From Bacteroidota bacterium (GTDB lineage: Bacteria; Bacteroidota; Bacteroidia; M30B66): 64,000 bases of DNA. The DNA is taken from contig JAIXUS010000013.1 in the NCBI GenBank assembly GCA_027483445.1, forward strand, positions 53,936-117,935, in the 5' to 3' direction. The position numbers and the translations under genes are program-made. Positions 1 to 9,796 of this stretch are shown here, one piece after another (position 1 is the stretch's first letter; each line of letters opens with the position of its first letter). The notes under the pieces are model-generated. The model saw nothing but the letters and a program-made list of their open reading frames with translations, had not been told where the DNA came from and ran no database searches.

Positions 1-225
1 AACAAATTGAGCATTCCTACCCTCATGATTCATGCTTTCGATGGAAATATCATCACCGATAGTACAACAGGGCTAACATCGCCTGTTTAACAACCTTTCC
101 CCCAACTGCTGCAATACATGGCCTGCAGTGGTTGGGGGAAATAGGTATATATCTGTGAGTGAATATTAGAGCATGCTCCTTTACTATTCACCAACTGTAT
201 TATTTTTGACCATCTACTTTACCCC

Positions 226-2298
226 ATGATGTTTAAATGCTCAAGAATACTTAAGATTTCGGTTTTTTGTTTGCTGTGTGCGTGGAGTTCGCTAAGCAGC
301 CTTGGTCAAAGCACCTTGAATTTGCCCACAGGCTTTGTGAAATTCAGCGCCGATGAGGTCATCAATAAACAACCCGGATTAACCAGCGGCATAAGCTCAT
401 TTTATGGAGCGCCGGGTGGTTTTATATCTGAAGATGAACTGATTGAAAAAGAACGCCAAATAAAAGCAAACAACGAACGTGTTGCCGATAGTTTGAATGC
501 CATCAAAAAACAAATCCTCGCACTGTCGCAAAAGCGCAGCGAGTTTACTTTGTTGAGAGATGTAAATAAACTCGATGAGCTCATCGCCGCCAAGAAGAGT
601 CAATTGGCAGCTGCTCGCAGCGACTTTCAGGCGGCTTTATTGAAAACCAGTTTGCAGGGAGTTTACGTGAGTGTTTTAAAATTTCCTTCAGGTCTTATCA
701 AAGAAAACGAGTTTCAAGGCCAGATACGCAGTAAGGTAGCCACGGTTGCCATCACCGACATCAATGGAATATACGTCAGCAGCATTACTGAGGTTCAAAA
801 TCAACAACTGATCAAAGACTGGATATCTACCACAAAAAGCGGAAAATACAAGGAAGTTGCCCCGGTTTATTTTAAGGATATTCAAGAAGGATATTATATC
901 GTGGTAAGTAAAGCCGAGGTGAGTCCTTTGCTAAGGGAAGACGGTGACAATAAAAATACTTCTACAGGCAATGGAGTTTTATACCCCATCAAAGTCTATA
1001 ATCCGGAAAATCAAACAGATTACCTGAATACCTTGAAAAACGAATATAACTTAGATACTGCCGATTTATCGGGCATTAAAAATAAAGTGGAAGAATATCT
1101 TAAGGCGGTCATAAAAAACAATAACACTGTGCAGACAGATTTAGCTGGCATCGAGCAAAAGCAAAATGCAGTCCTGAAAATTGCGGAGGCAGAGCTTGAA
1201 GAAGCGATGCAGAAAAAAAAGCAACGCATCAACACAGTTGAAAAGGCATTGTTGGAGTTTGGTGTAACCAACAAAGGGGATATTTTATTAAATATTGATG
1301 CCCTAACATCCGCAATGACTGCACGAATAAAAAGCCATGGAAGTAGACTTGTGTATTGGAAAGAACAGGAAGTAACTACAGTGGGTCCTCAGTTGGTAAG
1401 TGGGCAGGGCGATTACGATGTGGTAATTAGAGATGCAGCCATATTGTACGCCCAAAACCAGATAGAGGGAGCAAAGGTTGAGGAGGATTTTTATGAGGTT
1501 CGGGAAGTTGATCTTGGTAAGCTGGTTGGGCAAATCACCACACGCCAGATAAAAGCGATCCGCCAACCCAGGGAAGTTTTTCTCTATGCAAGCGCCAAGA
1601 GAATTGGCTACAAATTGCTGGTGGCGGTTCGTTATAAGGTAAAGGAAGGGGAGGTCCCAGTAAATTCTATATCACCGCCAAACCTAAAGAAAAGTGAGTG
1701 CCCCAGTGTAATTAAAGACATTGATGGCAACACGTATAAAACAGTGCAAATCGGCAACCAATGCTGGATGGCAGAGAATCTAAAAACAGAACATTATAAC
1801 GATGGCTCATTGATACCTAATATTATGGAGGATGAGAAGTGGAGAAATTTAGAAAGTGGGGCATGGTGCCACAAGGATAACGATGCTTCCTATGATAAAA
1901 ACTATGGTAAATTATACAATTATTATACAGTAAGTGATCCTCGAAAGCTTTGCCCTGCAGGGTGGCATGTGCCGAATGTTAATGAATGGGCAGAACTAAC
2001 AAATTATCTTGGAGGAGAAAAGTTCGATGGTATTAAGATGAAAAGCACTTTTGGTTGGAAAGATAATGGTAACGGAACCAATAATTCAGGATTCAATGGA
2101 CTTCCGGGCGGTATACGTTACTTAGGCATTTTCAAAGGCGGCTTTTCCAGCACTGGAGAACAAAGCTCATGGTGGTGCGATACAGAAACCGTTGATAAAC
2201 TTGTCTGGTCTCGTAACCTGTACTTTCTATCTGGAACTGCAGGCTGGAGTGATATCGCTAAGGAAAATGGTCTTTCAGTCCGTTGCCTTAGGGATTAA
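226..2298 (+). CDS. Secreted paralog 1: signal peptide, FlgT_N/LPP20-like module, coiled coil, C-terminal FISUMP (Fib_succ_major) domain
   Basis: 690 aa ORF; hydrophobic N-terminus; 'GIYVSSITEVQNQQLIKDWI..GKYKEV..GYYIVVSKAEVSPL' module; C-terminal 'IKDIDGNTYKTVQIGNQCWMAENLKTEHYNDG...LCPAGWHVPNVNEW..GFSVRCLRD' is typical FISUMP. Confidence 0.85.
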   Translation: MMFKCSRILKISVFCLLCAWSSLSSLGQSTLNLPTGFVKFSADEVINKQPGLTSGISSFYGAPGGFISEDELIEKERQIKANNERVADSLNAIKKQILALSQKRSEFTLLRDVNKLDELIAAKKSQLAAARSDFQAALLKTSLQGVYVSVLKFPSGLIKENEFQGQIRSKVATVAITDINGIYVSSITEVQNQQLIKDWISTTKSGKYKEVAPVYFKDIQEGYYIVVSKAEVSPLLREDGDNKNTSTGNGVLYPIKVYNPENQTDYLNTLKNEYNLDTADLSGIKNKVEEYLKAVIKNNNTVQTDLAGIEQKQNAVLKIAEAELEEAMQKKKQRINTVEKALLEFGVTNKGDILLNIDALTSAMTARIKSHGSRLVYWKEQEVTTVGPQLVSGQGDYDVVIRDAAILYAQNQIEGAKVEEDFYEVREVDLGKLVGQITTRQIKAIRQPREVFLYASAKRIGYKLLVAVRYKVKEGEVPVNSISPPNLKKSECPSVIKDIDGNTYKTVQIGNQCWMAENLKTEHYNDGSLIPNIMEDEKWRNLESGAWCHKDNDASYDKNYGKLYNYYTVSDPRKLCPAGWHVPNVNEWAELTNYLGGEKFDGIKMKSTFGWKDNGNGTNNSGFNGLPGGIRYLGIFKGGFSSTGEQSSWWCDTETVDKLVWSRNLYFLSGTAGWSDIAKENGLSVRCLRD

Positions 2299-2382
2299 GG
2301 TTTAGTTAATTTGATTTATTTGGTTATTCAAATAGCCACCACCGCGAGGCCATGCGAAATGGTAATAAGAACAAAACAAGTC

Positions 2383-4788
2383 ATGAATTTTTCTCTCTTC
2401 AAACTCCTCTTTCTAAGCCTACTTGCCAATTGTTTTCTGGTTTTTTTGCAACCAATTCAGGCCCAAAAACCTTGCCTGCCGAACAGCCCTCTGGTGATAG
2501 AGGCAGGACAAATGGAGGTAAGTACCCTTGCTGCCGAAATACGGTCGAAAAAAGCTCGTTTTACCGCAGTTGACATTGCCGGATTAAACCTTTCGGTTGC
2601 TACCTGCAATAGCGAGGTTGAAAAACGCATCTCCACCCTGCGCAATGGCTTGTTGCGCTACTCCACCCAACGGCAGGATTTATATGGCCTACGCGATGCA
2701 GAAGGCATCCGTAAGCAAATTGAAGAAAAAAAGAAGGCTCAGGAAGATATCCGTTCTCAAATGCTTCTCGACCTACAGGGCATTCAAATTCAAGGCTTGT
2801 ACATCGTGTATGCCGATAACGTAGATGCCTTTAGCGATAGCAAAGAATCGCTTATGAAACAAAGCGATGCCTGGATGGCTCCCAAGGTAATCGAAGAACA
2901 AAATGGTATTTTCCTGGAAAGTGCAACCATTGTAAAAGATGCACAGTTGGTGTATGATTATATCCGTACACAGGTTTCAGGCGAACTTACGGTAGCGCCG
3001 CAAAAAACATCCATCAACCCCGAAGCGGCGCATTTTGTGAACCTCACCCTCACTACAGTATCGGCATTGCGAAGGATGCCCGACATGCAAACTTCACAAA
3101 ACAAATCCACAGCGCGAAATTATCGGCTAATCAATGTGCTGCAAAGCAGCGATTTTGCTTCACAATTGCGCAGCTGGGGAGTGAGCGAAACGGTTATTGC
3201 CGATATGAACAAGCTGGTAGAACTCAAGAAAGAAAGCATCCTACAACAGAATCAATTGCAGTTAGAGCGTCAGCAACGCATCATGCGCGAAGGCCAAATG
3301 CGCATTCAACAAGCCGAAGCCGAAATAACCCAATTGGAAACCAGCCTCAAAGAGCGCGATGCAAGGGTGCTGACCTTCCTCAAAAAAAATCCCGATGTAA
3401 CGGTAGAATCCACAGGCAATACCGATGAGCAGATCAAAAAAATACTCGGCTTGCTCGACAGCCGTATTCAAAATACGATGCAAGAAATTAACCGCGAAAA
3501 GGAGCAGGAGTTAATTGCCAAAATGCAGGTAAAAGTACCCTTTGAGGGCAATGCGGCCGAAGACATAGCCCGCAAAGCCATGGATGTTTACGAACAACTC
3601 AAAAGCGCCTACGGAAAGGTGGAGAATTATTATGAGCAGGTGGAAGTCGAAAATGGCATCCTGAAAGGACAAGAGCAGCGCAAAAGCCGCGATTTATACC
3701 GCACTCCCGATAAGATTTGGCTCTATCCGGTGCCGCTTCCCGACGATGAATACACCTTGTCGATGGTTATATCATTTAATATTATTGAAAAGAAGGAAGA
3801 ACCTAAGCCGGTTCAAAATACGAGTACGCAGCAAAGTGCCAATGCAAACACGCTAATAGCCTCCAATGGCTTACAAATAGACCCGAGCTGGCCCGCTCCA
3901 ATACAGGACTTGGTGAGGGATATGGTGAAGATACCGGCAGGGAAGTTTAAAATAGGCAGTAGAGTAGATGAAATTGGGAGAGATACAGATGAAGGACCAC
4001 TCACTGAAATTACCCTAAACAGTTTTTACATGGGTAAATATGAAGTAACATTATCTCAGTTTATTGAGTTTGTTAGTGCAACTGGTTATAAAACAGATGC
4101 AGAAAAAAAAGAAAGTAAAGTTAATTACTTATTCGATGTCAATGGCAATAGAAGGTCCAAAGTAGAATATAACCATCCAGTATCGTATGTAAGTTGGCAT
4201 GATGCAGAGGCCTTTACCCGATGGGTAAGTGAATTCACGGGCATTTCACTTAAACTACCGAGCGAATCACAATGGGAGTATGCCTGCAGAGCGGGAAGCA
4301 CAACACCGTTTAATACTGGCGATTGCCTGAGCAGCAACGAGGCTAATTACGATGGGAATTATCCTTACCAACAATGTGCAAAAGGTAATTACAAGCAATC
4401 AAACACGCCGGTAGGCAGTTATAAGGCCAACGCCTGGGGTTTATACGATATGCATGGCAATTTAAGCGAATGGTGTCTGGACGTTTATCACTATTCTTAT
4501 AGTGGTATACCGCTAAATGGTAATCCTTGGGTAGGAGCTGAAGAATCGACACATATTAAAAGAGGAGGCAATTCGAATTATTATGCTGAAAACTGTCGTT
4601 CAGCATACCGTGGCAACTTTATTCATATCAGCAAACACCTAAACGATGATTCCAATAACGGCTTTCGACTTGTGCACAGCACCCCAAATACGATACCCAA
4701 CGCCCCTATTAAACCTGTTGAGAAGCCCCAAGCACCATCCAATTCCGGAAAAAGCAAAGGCAAACTCAAACAACCCCGATACTTCTAG
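2383..4788 (+). CDS. Secreted paralog 2: FlgT_N/LPP20-like module, coiled coil and SUMF1/FGE-sulfatase-like (C-type-lectin-fold) domain
   Basis: ORF 2311..4788; likely start at 2383 (MNFSLFKLLFLSLLANC signal peptide); 'MVKIPAGKFKIGSRVDE...LPSESQWEYACRAGSTTPFNTGD...GLYDMHGNLSEWCLD...RSAYRG..NNGFRLV'. Confidence 0.85.
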   Translation: MNFSLFKLLFLSLLANCFLVFLQPIQAQKPCLPNSPLVIEAGQMEVSTLAAEIRSKKARFTAVDIAGLNLSVATCNSEVEKRISTLRNGLLRYSTQRQDLYGLRDAEGIRKQIEEKKKAQEDIRSQMLLDLQGIQIQGLYIVYADNVDAFSDSKESLMKQSDAWMAPKVIEEQNGIFLESATIVKDAQLVYDYIRTQVSGELTVAPQKTSINPEAAHFVNLTLTTVSALRRMPDMQTSQNKSTARNYRLINVLQSSDFASQLRSWGVSETVIADMNKLVELKKESILQQNQLQLERQQRIMREGQMRIQQAEAEITQLETSLKERDARVLTFLKKNPDVTVESTGNTDEQIKKILGLLDSRIQNTMQEINREKEQELIAKMQVKVPFEGNAAEDIARKAMDVYEQLKSAYGKVENYYEQVEVENGILKGQEQRKSRDLYRTPDKIWLYPVPLPDDEYTLSMVISFNIIEKKEEPKPVQNTSTQQSANANTLIASNGLQIDPSWPAPIQDLVRDMVKIPAGKFKIGSRVDEIGRDTDEGPLTEITLNSFYMGKYEVTLSQFIEFVSATGYKTDAEKKESKVNYLFDVNGNRRSKVEYNHPVSYVSWHDAEAFTRWVSEFTGISLKLPSESQWEYACRAGSTTPFNTGDCLSSNEANYDGNYPYQQCAKGNYKQSNTPVGSYKANAWGLYDMHGNLSEWCLDVYHYSYSGIPLNGNPWVGAEESTHIKRGGNSNYYAENCRSAYRGNFIHISKHLNDDSNNGFRLVHSTPNTIPNAPIKPVEKPQAPSNSGKSKGKLKQPRYF

Positions 4789-4845
4789 TTTAATTTAAGC
4801 AACGCTTATTTTTGTAACCAGAAAAATCATCAAATCCCCTGTATT

Positions 4846-7272
4846 GTGAATGTAACTTGTAGAGTTTATTCTTTTTTGCTACTTTTCTTCATGCTGATTG
4901 GGCTTGCTTTTCCCATCGTAGCCGATGCCCAGCAAAATTGCAGCATTACAAATCCCATGGTGTTGGATGCCACCCAGGTAAACGCTGCGAGCATTGCATC
5001 TGCCATCAAGCAGCACAACCGAAGGTTTACCAAGGCCGAAATTGATCAATTAAAACTACAATTGACTCAATGCAATAGTAACATGAACAGTAATATCTCG
5101 GAGTTAAAGAGCAAACTGGTTGATGTTTCTGAGTTGCACAAAAGCTTCCTGCCTTTTCGCGATGTGGAAGGTGTTAAAAAACAAATAGAAGAAAAAAGAA
5201 AAGCACTCATTGAAACTGAAAAAGCCATTTTCCGCGATCTGGAAAACATCACCCTCCAAAGCCTTTATATTGTTTATATGGATCGGGTTGACATCCTAAA
5301 TGGCCAAGTAGAAGATTGGACCAGGGAACTTAACGAATACATGAGTCCACAGGTTATTGGCGATATCAATGGGGTCTTTATTGAAAGTACCACCATTGTG
5401 AAAGATGCTGCTTTATTGCAAGACCACATTAAAAAGCAGGTTAGCGGCGAACTCACTGCCTCTTCAATGAACACAGTGGTTGATGCCGAAAAGGAGTTTT
5501 TTGTCAATTTCTCGCGTGTAATAGTATCTCCTTTGAAAAAAGAAAAAAACACACTGGATCAACGCCAAGCAAGCAATTCGAATCGAACTTATAAAATCAT
5601 TAATCCATTGAATGAAAGTAGTTGGCAATTGAGTTTAAGAAACCTTCAGATACCCGAAAATAAAATAAACGACTTCGCAAATCAGGTAGAAGCGTTTCAA
5701 AAGGAGATTACCCTCGAAAACGAACGGCAGCTGAAACTTCAGCGTAATTTACTTGAAAAGGGCAAACAACAGATCAAGTTGTTAGAGCAGGAAATACGCT
5801 CCTTGGAGGATGGGCTGCGAAGCCGCGATGTCAGGGTGGATGATTTTATGAGACAATATCCCAATCTCAATTATCACAAAGGAAATACCGACGCCAACGT
5901 GCGGTTAATCCTGAGCCATTTAGATAAGGAGCGCAGCGCAACTTTAGAAGCAATTCGCAAGGAGAAAGAGAAGGAGTATGTAATGAAATCCGACATTCTC
6001 GTTCAAATTCAAGGCGATACACGCGAAGCATTAGCCCAGCAAGCTATGTTTGTGCTCAGTCAAATTCGAAAAAACGAAACCGTAATACAGGATTTCTACG
6101 AAAAAAATGAAATACAGGATGGCAAGCTCACTGAACAGGAAAGACTTGAGGCTCGCCGGCTTTACCGCGATCCGGATAAAATTTGGATTTTCCCTTCTCC
6201 CGGGCAAGGCGATCAGTATAAACTCGCGCTTGTAGTTACCTTTAAAGTACGTAGCGGGCCCTCGACCGGTCAATCCGTTACCGTTCAGCCAAATCTATCG
6301 AGCAGCAACAACACTCCCCAAACCACAGGCACATCCGCACAAACTTCACCTGGTGCAGGAAGTAAGCCACCAGTTGAGGCTCCAATAAGTGACAATAGGC
6401 AAGTATTGCCTAATGGCTTAACCCTCGACCCCACCTGGCCTACGCCTATTCAGGAGCTGGTGCGCAATATGGTTAAAATACCAGCAGGTAAGTTTGTAAT
6501 GGGCAGCCCAACCACCGAAAGCAAAAGAGAATCTAACGAAGGTCCACAGCAGGAGATAAGTCTTGCAGGCTTTTACATGAATAAGTATGAGGTTACTGTG
6601 GCTCAGTTTAGGGCGTTTGTAGAGAAAATAAATTATCAAACCGACGCAGAAAAAATCGGTAGCTCCTATTTTTGGAAAGAAAAAGAGGGTAAGTGGCAAT
6701 GGGTTGAAGAAAAAGGCATCAACTGGCGCCATGATGCTCAGGGTAATTTTCAGGTGAATAAAGACGACCCAGTAATTCATGTCAGCTGGAACGATGCGCA
6801 GGCGTTCATTCAGTGGCTGAATAAATTAACCAACTACTCATTCCAATTGCCGAGCGAGGCGCAATGGGAATATGTCTGCCGCGCAGGTACCACAACACCC
6901 TTCAACACTGGCGATTGCTTAAGCACCACCGACGCCAATTACGATGGCAACTATCCATACGAGGGTTGTTCAAAGGGCACTTATCTGCAAAGCACGAACA
7001 AAGTAGGTTCATATAAAGCCAATGCCTGGGGCTTGTACGATATGCATGGTAATGTAAGGGAATGGTGTCAGGACTGGTATCATGATTCGTACACGGGCAT
7101 CCCGACCGATGGTAAGGCTTGGGAAAGCCCTACCGGGAGCAACCGCGTGCTGCGCGGCGGCGGCTGGTTCAACTTCGCGCAGTACTGCCGCTCAGCCAAC
7201 CGCGGCTACAACGCGCCCGACTACCGTTCTTACGGCGCCGGCTTTCGCCTCCTTAGTTCAGGAACACCATAA
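4846..7272 (+). CDS. Secreted paralog 3: FlgT_N/LPP20-like module, coiled coil and FGE-like domain; candidate DGR variable protein
   Basis: 808 aa; signal peptide; 'MVKIPAGKFVMGSPTTESKRESNEGP...YDMHGNVREWCQDWYHDSYTG...RVLRGGGWFNFAQYCRSANRGYNAPDYRSYGAGFRLLSSGTP'. Confidence 0.9.
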   Translation: MNVTCRVYSFLLLFFMLIGLAFPIVADAQQNCSITNPMVLDATQVNAASIASAIKQHNRRFTKAEIDQLKLQLTQCNSNMNSNISELKSKLVDVSELHKSFLPFRDVEGVKKQIEEKRKALIETEKAIFRDLENITLQSLYIVYMDRVDILNGQVEDWTRELNEYMSPQVIGDINGVFIESTTIVKDAALLQDHIKKQVSGELTASSMNTVVDAEKEFFVNFSRVIVSPLKKEKNTLDQRQASNSNRTYKIINPLNESSWQLSLRNLQIPENKINDFANQVEAFQKEITLENERQLKLQRNLLEKGKQQIKLLEQEIRSLEDGLRSRDVRVDDFMRQYPNLNYHKGNTDANVRLILSHLDKERSATLEAIRKEKEKEYVMKSDILVQIQGDTREALAQQAMFVLSQIRKNETVIQDFYEKNEIQDGKLTEQERLEARRLYRDPDKIWIFPSPGQGDQYKLALVVTFKVRSGPSTGQSVTVQPNLSSSNNTPQTTGTSAQTSPGAGSKPPVEAPISDNRQVLPNGLTLDPTWPTPIQELVRNMVKIPAGKFVMGSPTTESKRESNEGPQQEISLAGFYMNKYEVTVAQFRAFVEKINYQTDAEKIGSSYFWKEKEGKWQWVEEKGINWRHDAQGNFQVNKDDPVIHVSWNDAQAFIQWLNKLTNYSFQLPSEAQWEYVCRAGTTTPFNTGDCLSTTDANYDGNYPYEGCSKGTYLQSTNKVGSYKANAWGLYDMHGNVREWCQDWYHDSYTGIPTDGKAWESPTGSNRVLRGGGWFNFAQYCRSANRGYNAPDYRSYGAGFRLLSSGTP
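7142..7239 (+). repeat. Candidate DGR variable repeat core VR-1
   Basis: Ungapped alignment to 9664-9761: 24 of 98 positions differ by eye, versus about 8 of 237 in upstream flank 6883-7119 and 1 of 33 in downstream flank 7240-7272. Confidence 0.6.
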
Positions 7273-7316
7273 AAAGCCGAGCCTCCGGCCAAGGGGCAGC
7301 CGGGCCATAGGCCCAA

Positions 7317-7348
7317 GGCAAAGCCCCGGGCAAGGAGGCGAGGTAAAA
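7317..7348 (+). repeat. 32-bp conserved downstream element, copy 1
   Basis: GGCAAAGCCCCGGGCAAGGAGGCGAGGTAAAA. Confidence 0.85.
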
Positions 7349-7421
7349 AACCAAACCATCCGGCCGGAGGCCGGCTAAATTTTAAAATTACAAACCCGAA
7401 CCGTTACACTTCATTTTAACC

Positions 7422-9794
7422 ATGCTGTTTCCATTCACCAAAGTCTTTATCCAAAGAAAGCTTCAACTAAGTGCATGTCTGCTTTTGCTCCATTTTAGCT
7501 TGCAAGGGCAAAATAGCTCATGTAAGTTTTTCTTAAGCCCACTGGAGTTTAATGCCGACAGTGTATTGGGGAAAAACAGCGTCGCACATGTCGAAAAGGC
7601 TATTCATGCTGCTGCAGTTAAAAAGTTGCGAATCAACTTTACCGAAGACACCATTCAAGCGTATGTAAAAACCTGGGAAGCCTGTAATCAAGAAATAAGT
7701 GAAAAGCTCTTGCAAATTCAGAAACAACGCGATCTTATTTCACAAGCACAGCAAAAACTTACCGACAATGATAAAATTGGATCGTTGCAAAAAAAGCTTG
7801 TTGAGTTGCAGGATGCGAAGGTTCAGTTAGCAAAACAAACTGGAGAAAATTTGCAGGCAATCAGGTTTCAGGCGATTTATGTTATAGTAATTAAAAATGT
7901 AGATGACCTAACCAGCACCCGTGAGGTAATGGAGGAACAGGTTTCAGCAGCCCTAAGAAATACTGCTATAAAGGATTTGCGAGGAGTATTTGTTCAATCA
8001 AAAACGACGGTTGGCAATCACCAGCTTTTAGATGATTGGATAAGGCTTGAAAGCAGCGGAGAACTGAGGCGCGAAGGACAGAATATATTGGAGGATTTTA
8101 ACTCTATCCAACACTATTACATCAATTGTTCTCAGTTGGTAGTGGCCCCGCTTAAGAGTGATTCATCGCTCCGCAAAGCAACTACGGCCAGTACAATTGG
8201 GCAGGTCTTAACCCCCATAAACGTTTTAGCAACAGCCAATTGGAAAGAGGTTTTGAGAACTCATCAGGTTTCTGAAGAAGATATTCAAGCAATTGAAAGG
8301 GCTATTGCCACCAAACAATCAGGTATAGATAAGAATACGCAACTTAACGCCGATAAAGAGAAGGAAATAATACGTGAATTTGTGGCCAACAATGCCAAAT
8401 TGAATGATCAAATGCTTGCTGCCGAAAATGAACTTAAAAACATCTACCAATTTTTACAAACATTGGTTGGCAACCAGATTCAGGTGAATGCAAACAATGC
8501 CATTCAAATCTTAAAGAGCCAACGGGAGGCCTATAATAACCAAGCAAAAGAGAAAACCACCGAATACGAAGTGCTTGAAGCCAAAAAGTGGGTCTGGCAA
8601 CCGCTTGAGGAGTTGATTTATGATAACAATGCCAATAATGCAATAGCGAATAAAACGGTTGACTTGGTTGCGATAATCGCTGCCAATCTTACTAAAGAAG
8701 AATCGCAAAGTTCTAGTATTGAAGTATTTAATGGACAATTAATCCGTGATGAAAAAAAGGAAGGAAGAAGGAAAGTAAAAAAACTTGTTAAAGTATGGCT
8801 CTATTTAAGTCCAGGGGCTTCAAATAAGCGCAAAATTACCATCTTAAGCAGTTTTGAGTGGGATTTACAGCAAGAAAGCACTACTCCCAAGCCCGTCGTG
8901 CCTAAACCTGTTGCCAATGAGGGGGATAAACTAAACAACGAAAAAAAAGAGGAACCATCAATTAAGCCGAATGAACGAATCAATAAATTGATTGAAGCTA
9001 AACAGTCCTTTCTTATCGATACCCTTTGGCCCAAATCTATTCAAGAACTTGTAAAAAGCATGGTTAGAATACCCGGTGGTGAATTTCTAATTGGCTGTGA
9101 ATCGGGCAATGCTCAGGATTGTGACGCTGATGGAAAAGAGTATGTTAAAATAAAGTTAGCGCCATTTTTCATGAGCAAGTATGAAATTACTCAACAACAG
9201 TGGTATGATTTGGTGAAGAACACTCCGAAAGAGAATAAAGAATTAAATCCTGTTCCCTCATCTAACAGAGAAAAAAAGTTGTGGAACAACCCTGTTACCG
9301 ATGTTTCGTGGGAGGATTGTCAGGAATTCATTGCCCGGCTCAATAAGTTAACCAAGCTGAATTTCCAATTGCCCAGTGAGGCGCAATGGGAGTATGCGTG
9401 CCGTGCAGGTACCACAACACCCTTCAACACGGGCGCATGCTTAAGCACTACCGACGCCAATTACGATGGCAACTATCCATACGAGGGTTGTTCAAAGGGC
9501 ACTTATCTGCAAGGCACGAACAAAGTAGGTTCATATAAAGCCAATGCCTGGGGCTTGTACGATATGCATGGTAACGTTTGGGAATGGTGTCAGGACTGGT
9601 ATCATGATTCGTACACGGGCATCCCGACCGATGGTAAGGCTAGGGAAAGCCCAACCGGGAGCATCCGCGTGCTGCGCGGCGGCAGCTGGAACGACGGCGC
9701 GCAGGGCTGCCGCTCAGCCGACCGCGGCAGCATCACGCCCGATGCCCGTCACTTCAGCTTCGGCTTTCGCCTCCTCAGTTCAGGAACACCATAA
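7422..9794 (+). CDS. Secreted paralog 4: FlgT_N/LPP20-like module, coiled coil and FGE-like domain; candidate DGR variable protein
   Basis: 790 aa; signal peptide; C-terminus near-identical to paralog 3 except hypervariable core 'RVLRGGSWNDGAQGCRSADRGSITPDARHFSFGFRLLSSGTP'. Confidence 0.9.
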   Translation: MLFPFTKVFIQRKLQLSACLLLLHFSLQGQNSSCKFFLSPLEFNADSVLGKNSVAHVEKAIHAAAVKKLRINFTEDTIQAYVKTWEACNQEISEKLLQIQKQRDLISQAQQKLTDNDKIGSLQKKLVELQDAKVQLAKQTGENLQAIRFQAIYVIVIKNVDDLTSTREVMEEQVSAALRNTAIKDLRGVFVQSKTTVGNHQLLDDWIRLESSGELRREGQNILEDFNSIQHYYINCSQLVVAPLKSDSSLRKATTASTIGQVLTPINVLATANWKEVLRTHQVSEEDIQAIERAIATKQSGIDKNTQLNADKEKEIIREFVANNAKLNDQMLAAENELKNIYQFLQTLVGNQIQVNANNAIQILKSQREAYNNQAKEKTTEYEVLEAKKWVWQPLEELIYDNNANNAIANKTVDLVAIIAANLTKEESQSSSIEVFNGQLIRDEKKEGRRKVKKLVKVWLYLSPGASNKRKITILSSFEWDLQQESTTPKPVVPKPVANEGDKLNNEKKEEPSIKPNERINKLIEAKQSFLIDTLWPKSIQELVKSMVRIPGGEFLIGCESGNAQDCDADGKEYVKIKLAPFFMSKYEITQQQWYDLVKNTPKENKELNPVPSSNREKKLWNNPVTDVSWEDCQEFIARLNKLTKLNFQLPSEAQWEYACRAGTTTPFNTGACLSTTDANYDGNYPYEGCSKGTYLQGTNKVGSYKANAWGLYDMHGNVWEWCQDWYHDSYTGIPTDGKARESPTGSIRVLRGGSWNDGAQGCRSADRGSITPDARHFSFGFRLLSSGTP
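9664..9761 (+). repeat. Candidate DGR variable repeat core VR-2
   Basis: Partner of 7142-7239 at constant offset 2522; no indels. Confidence 0.6.
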
Positions 9795-9796
9795 AA

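Noticed and set aside
4540-4690. C-terminus of paralog 2 as a third variable repeat
   Set aside because: 'KRGGNSNYYAENCRSAYRGNFIHISKHLNDDSNNGFRLV' is homologous, but the DNA is diverged throughout, followed by an extra tail and no 32-bp element, so there is no evidence of homing from the same template.
7082-7378. ORF 7082..7378 (98 aa) and its twin 9544..9858 (104 aa)
   Set aside because: Out-of-frame shadows of the high-GC FGE-like 3' cassette; Ala/Arg-rich translations track codon bias of the true frame.
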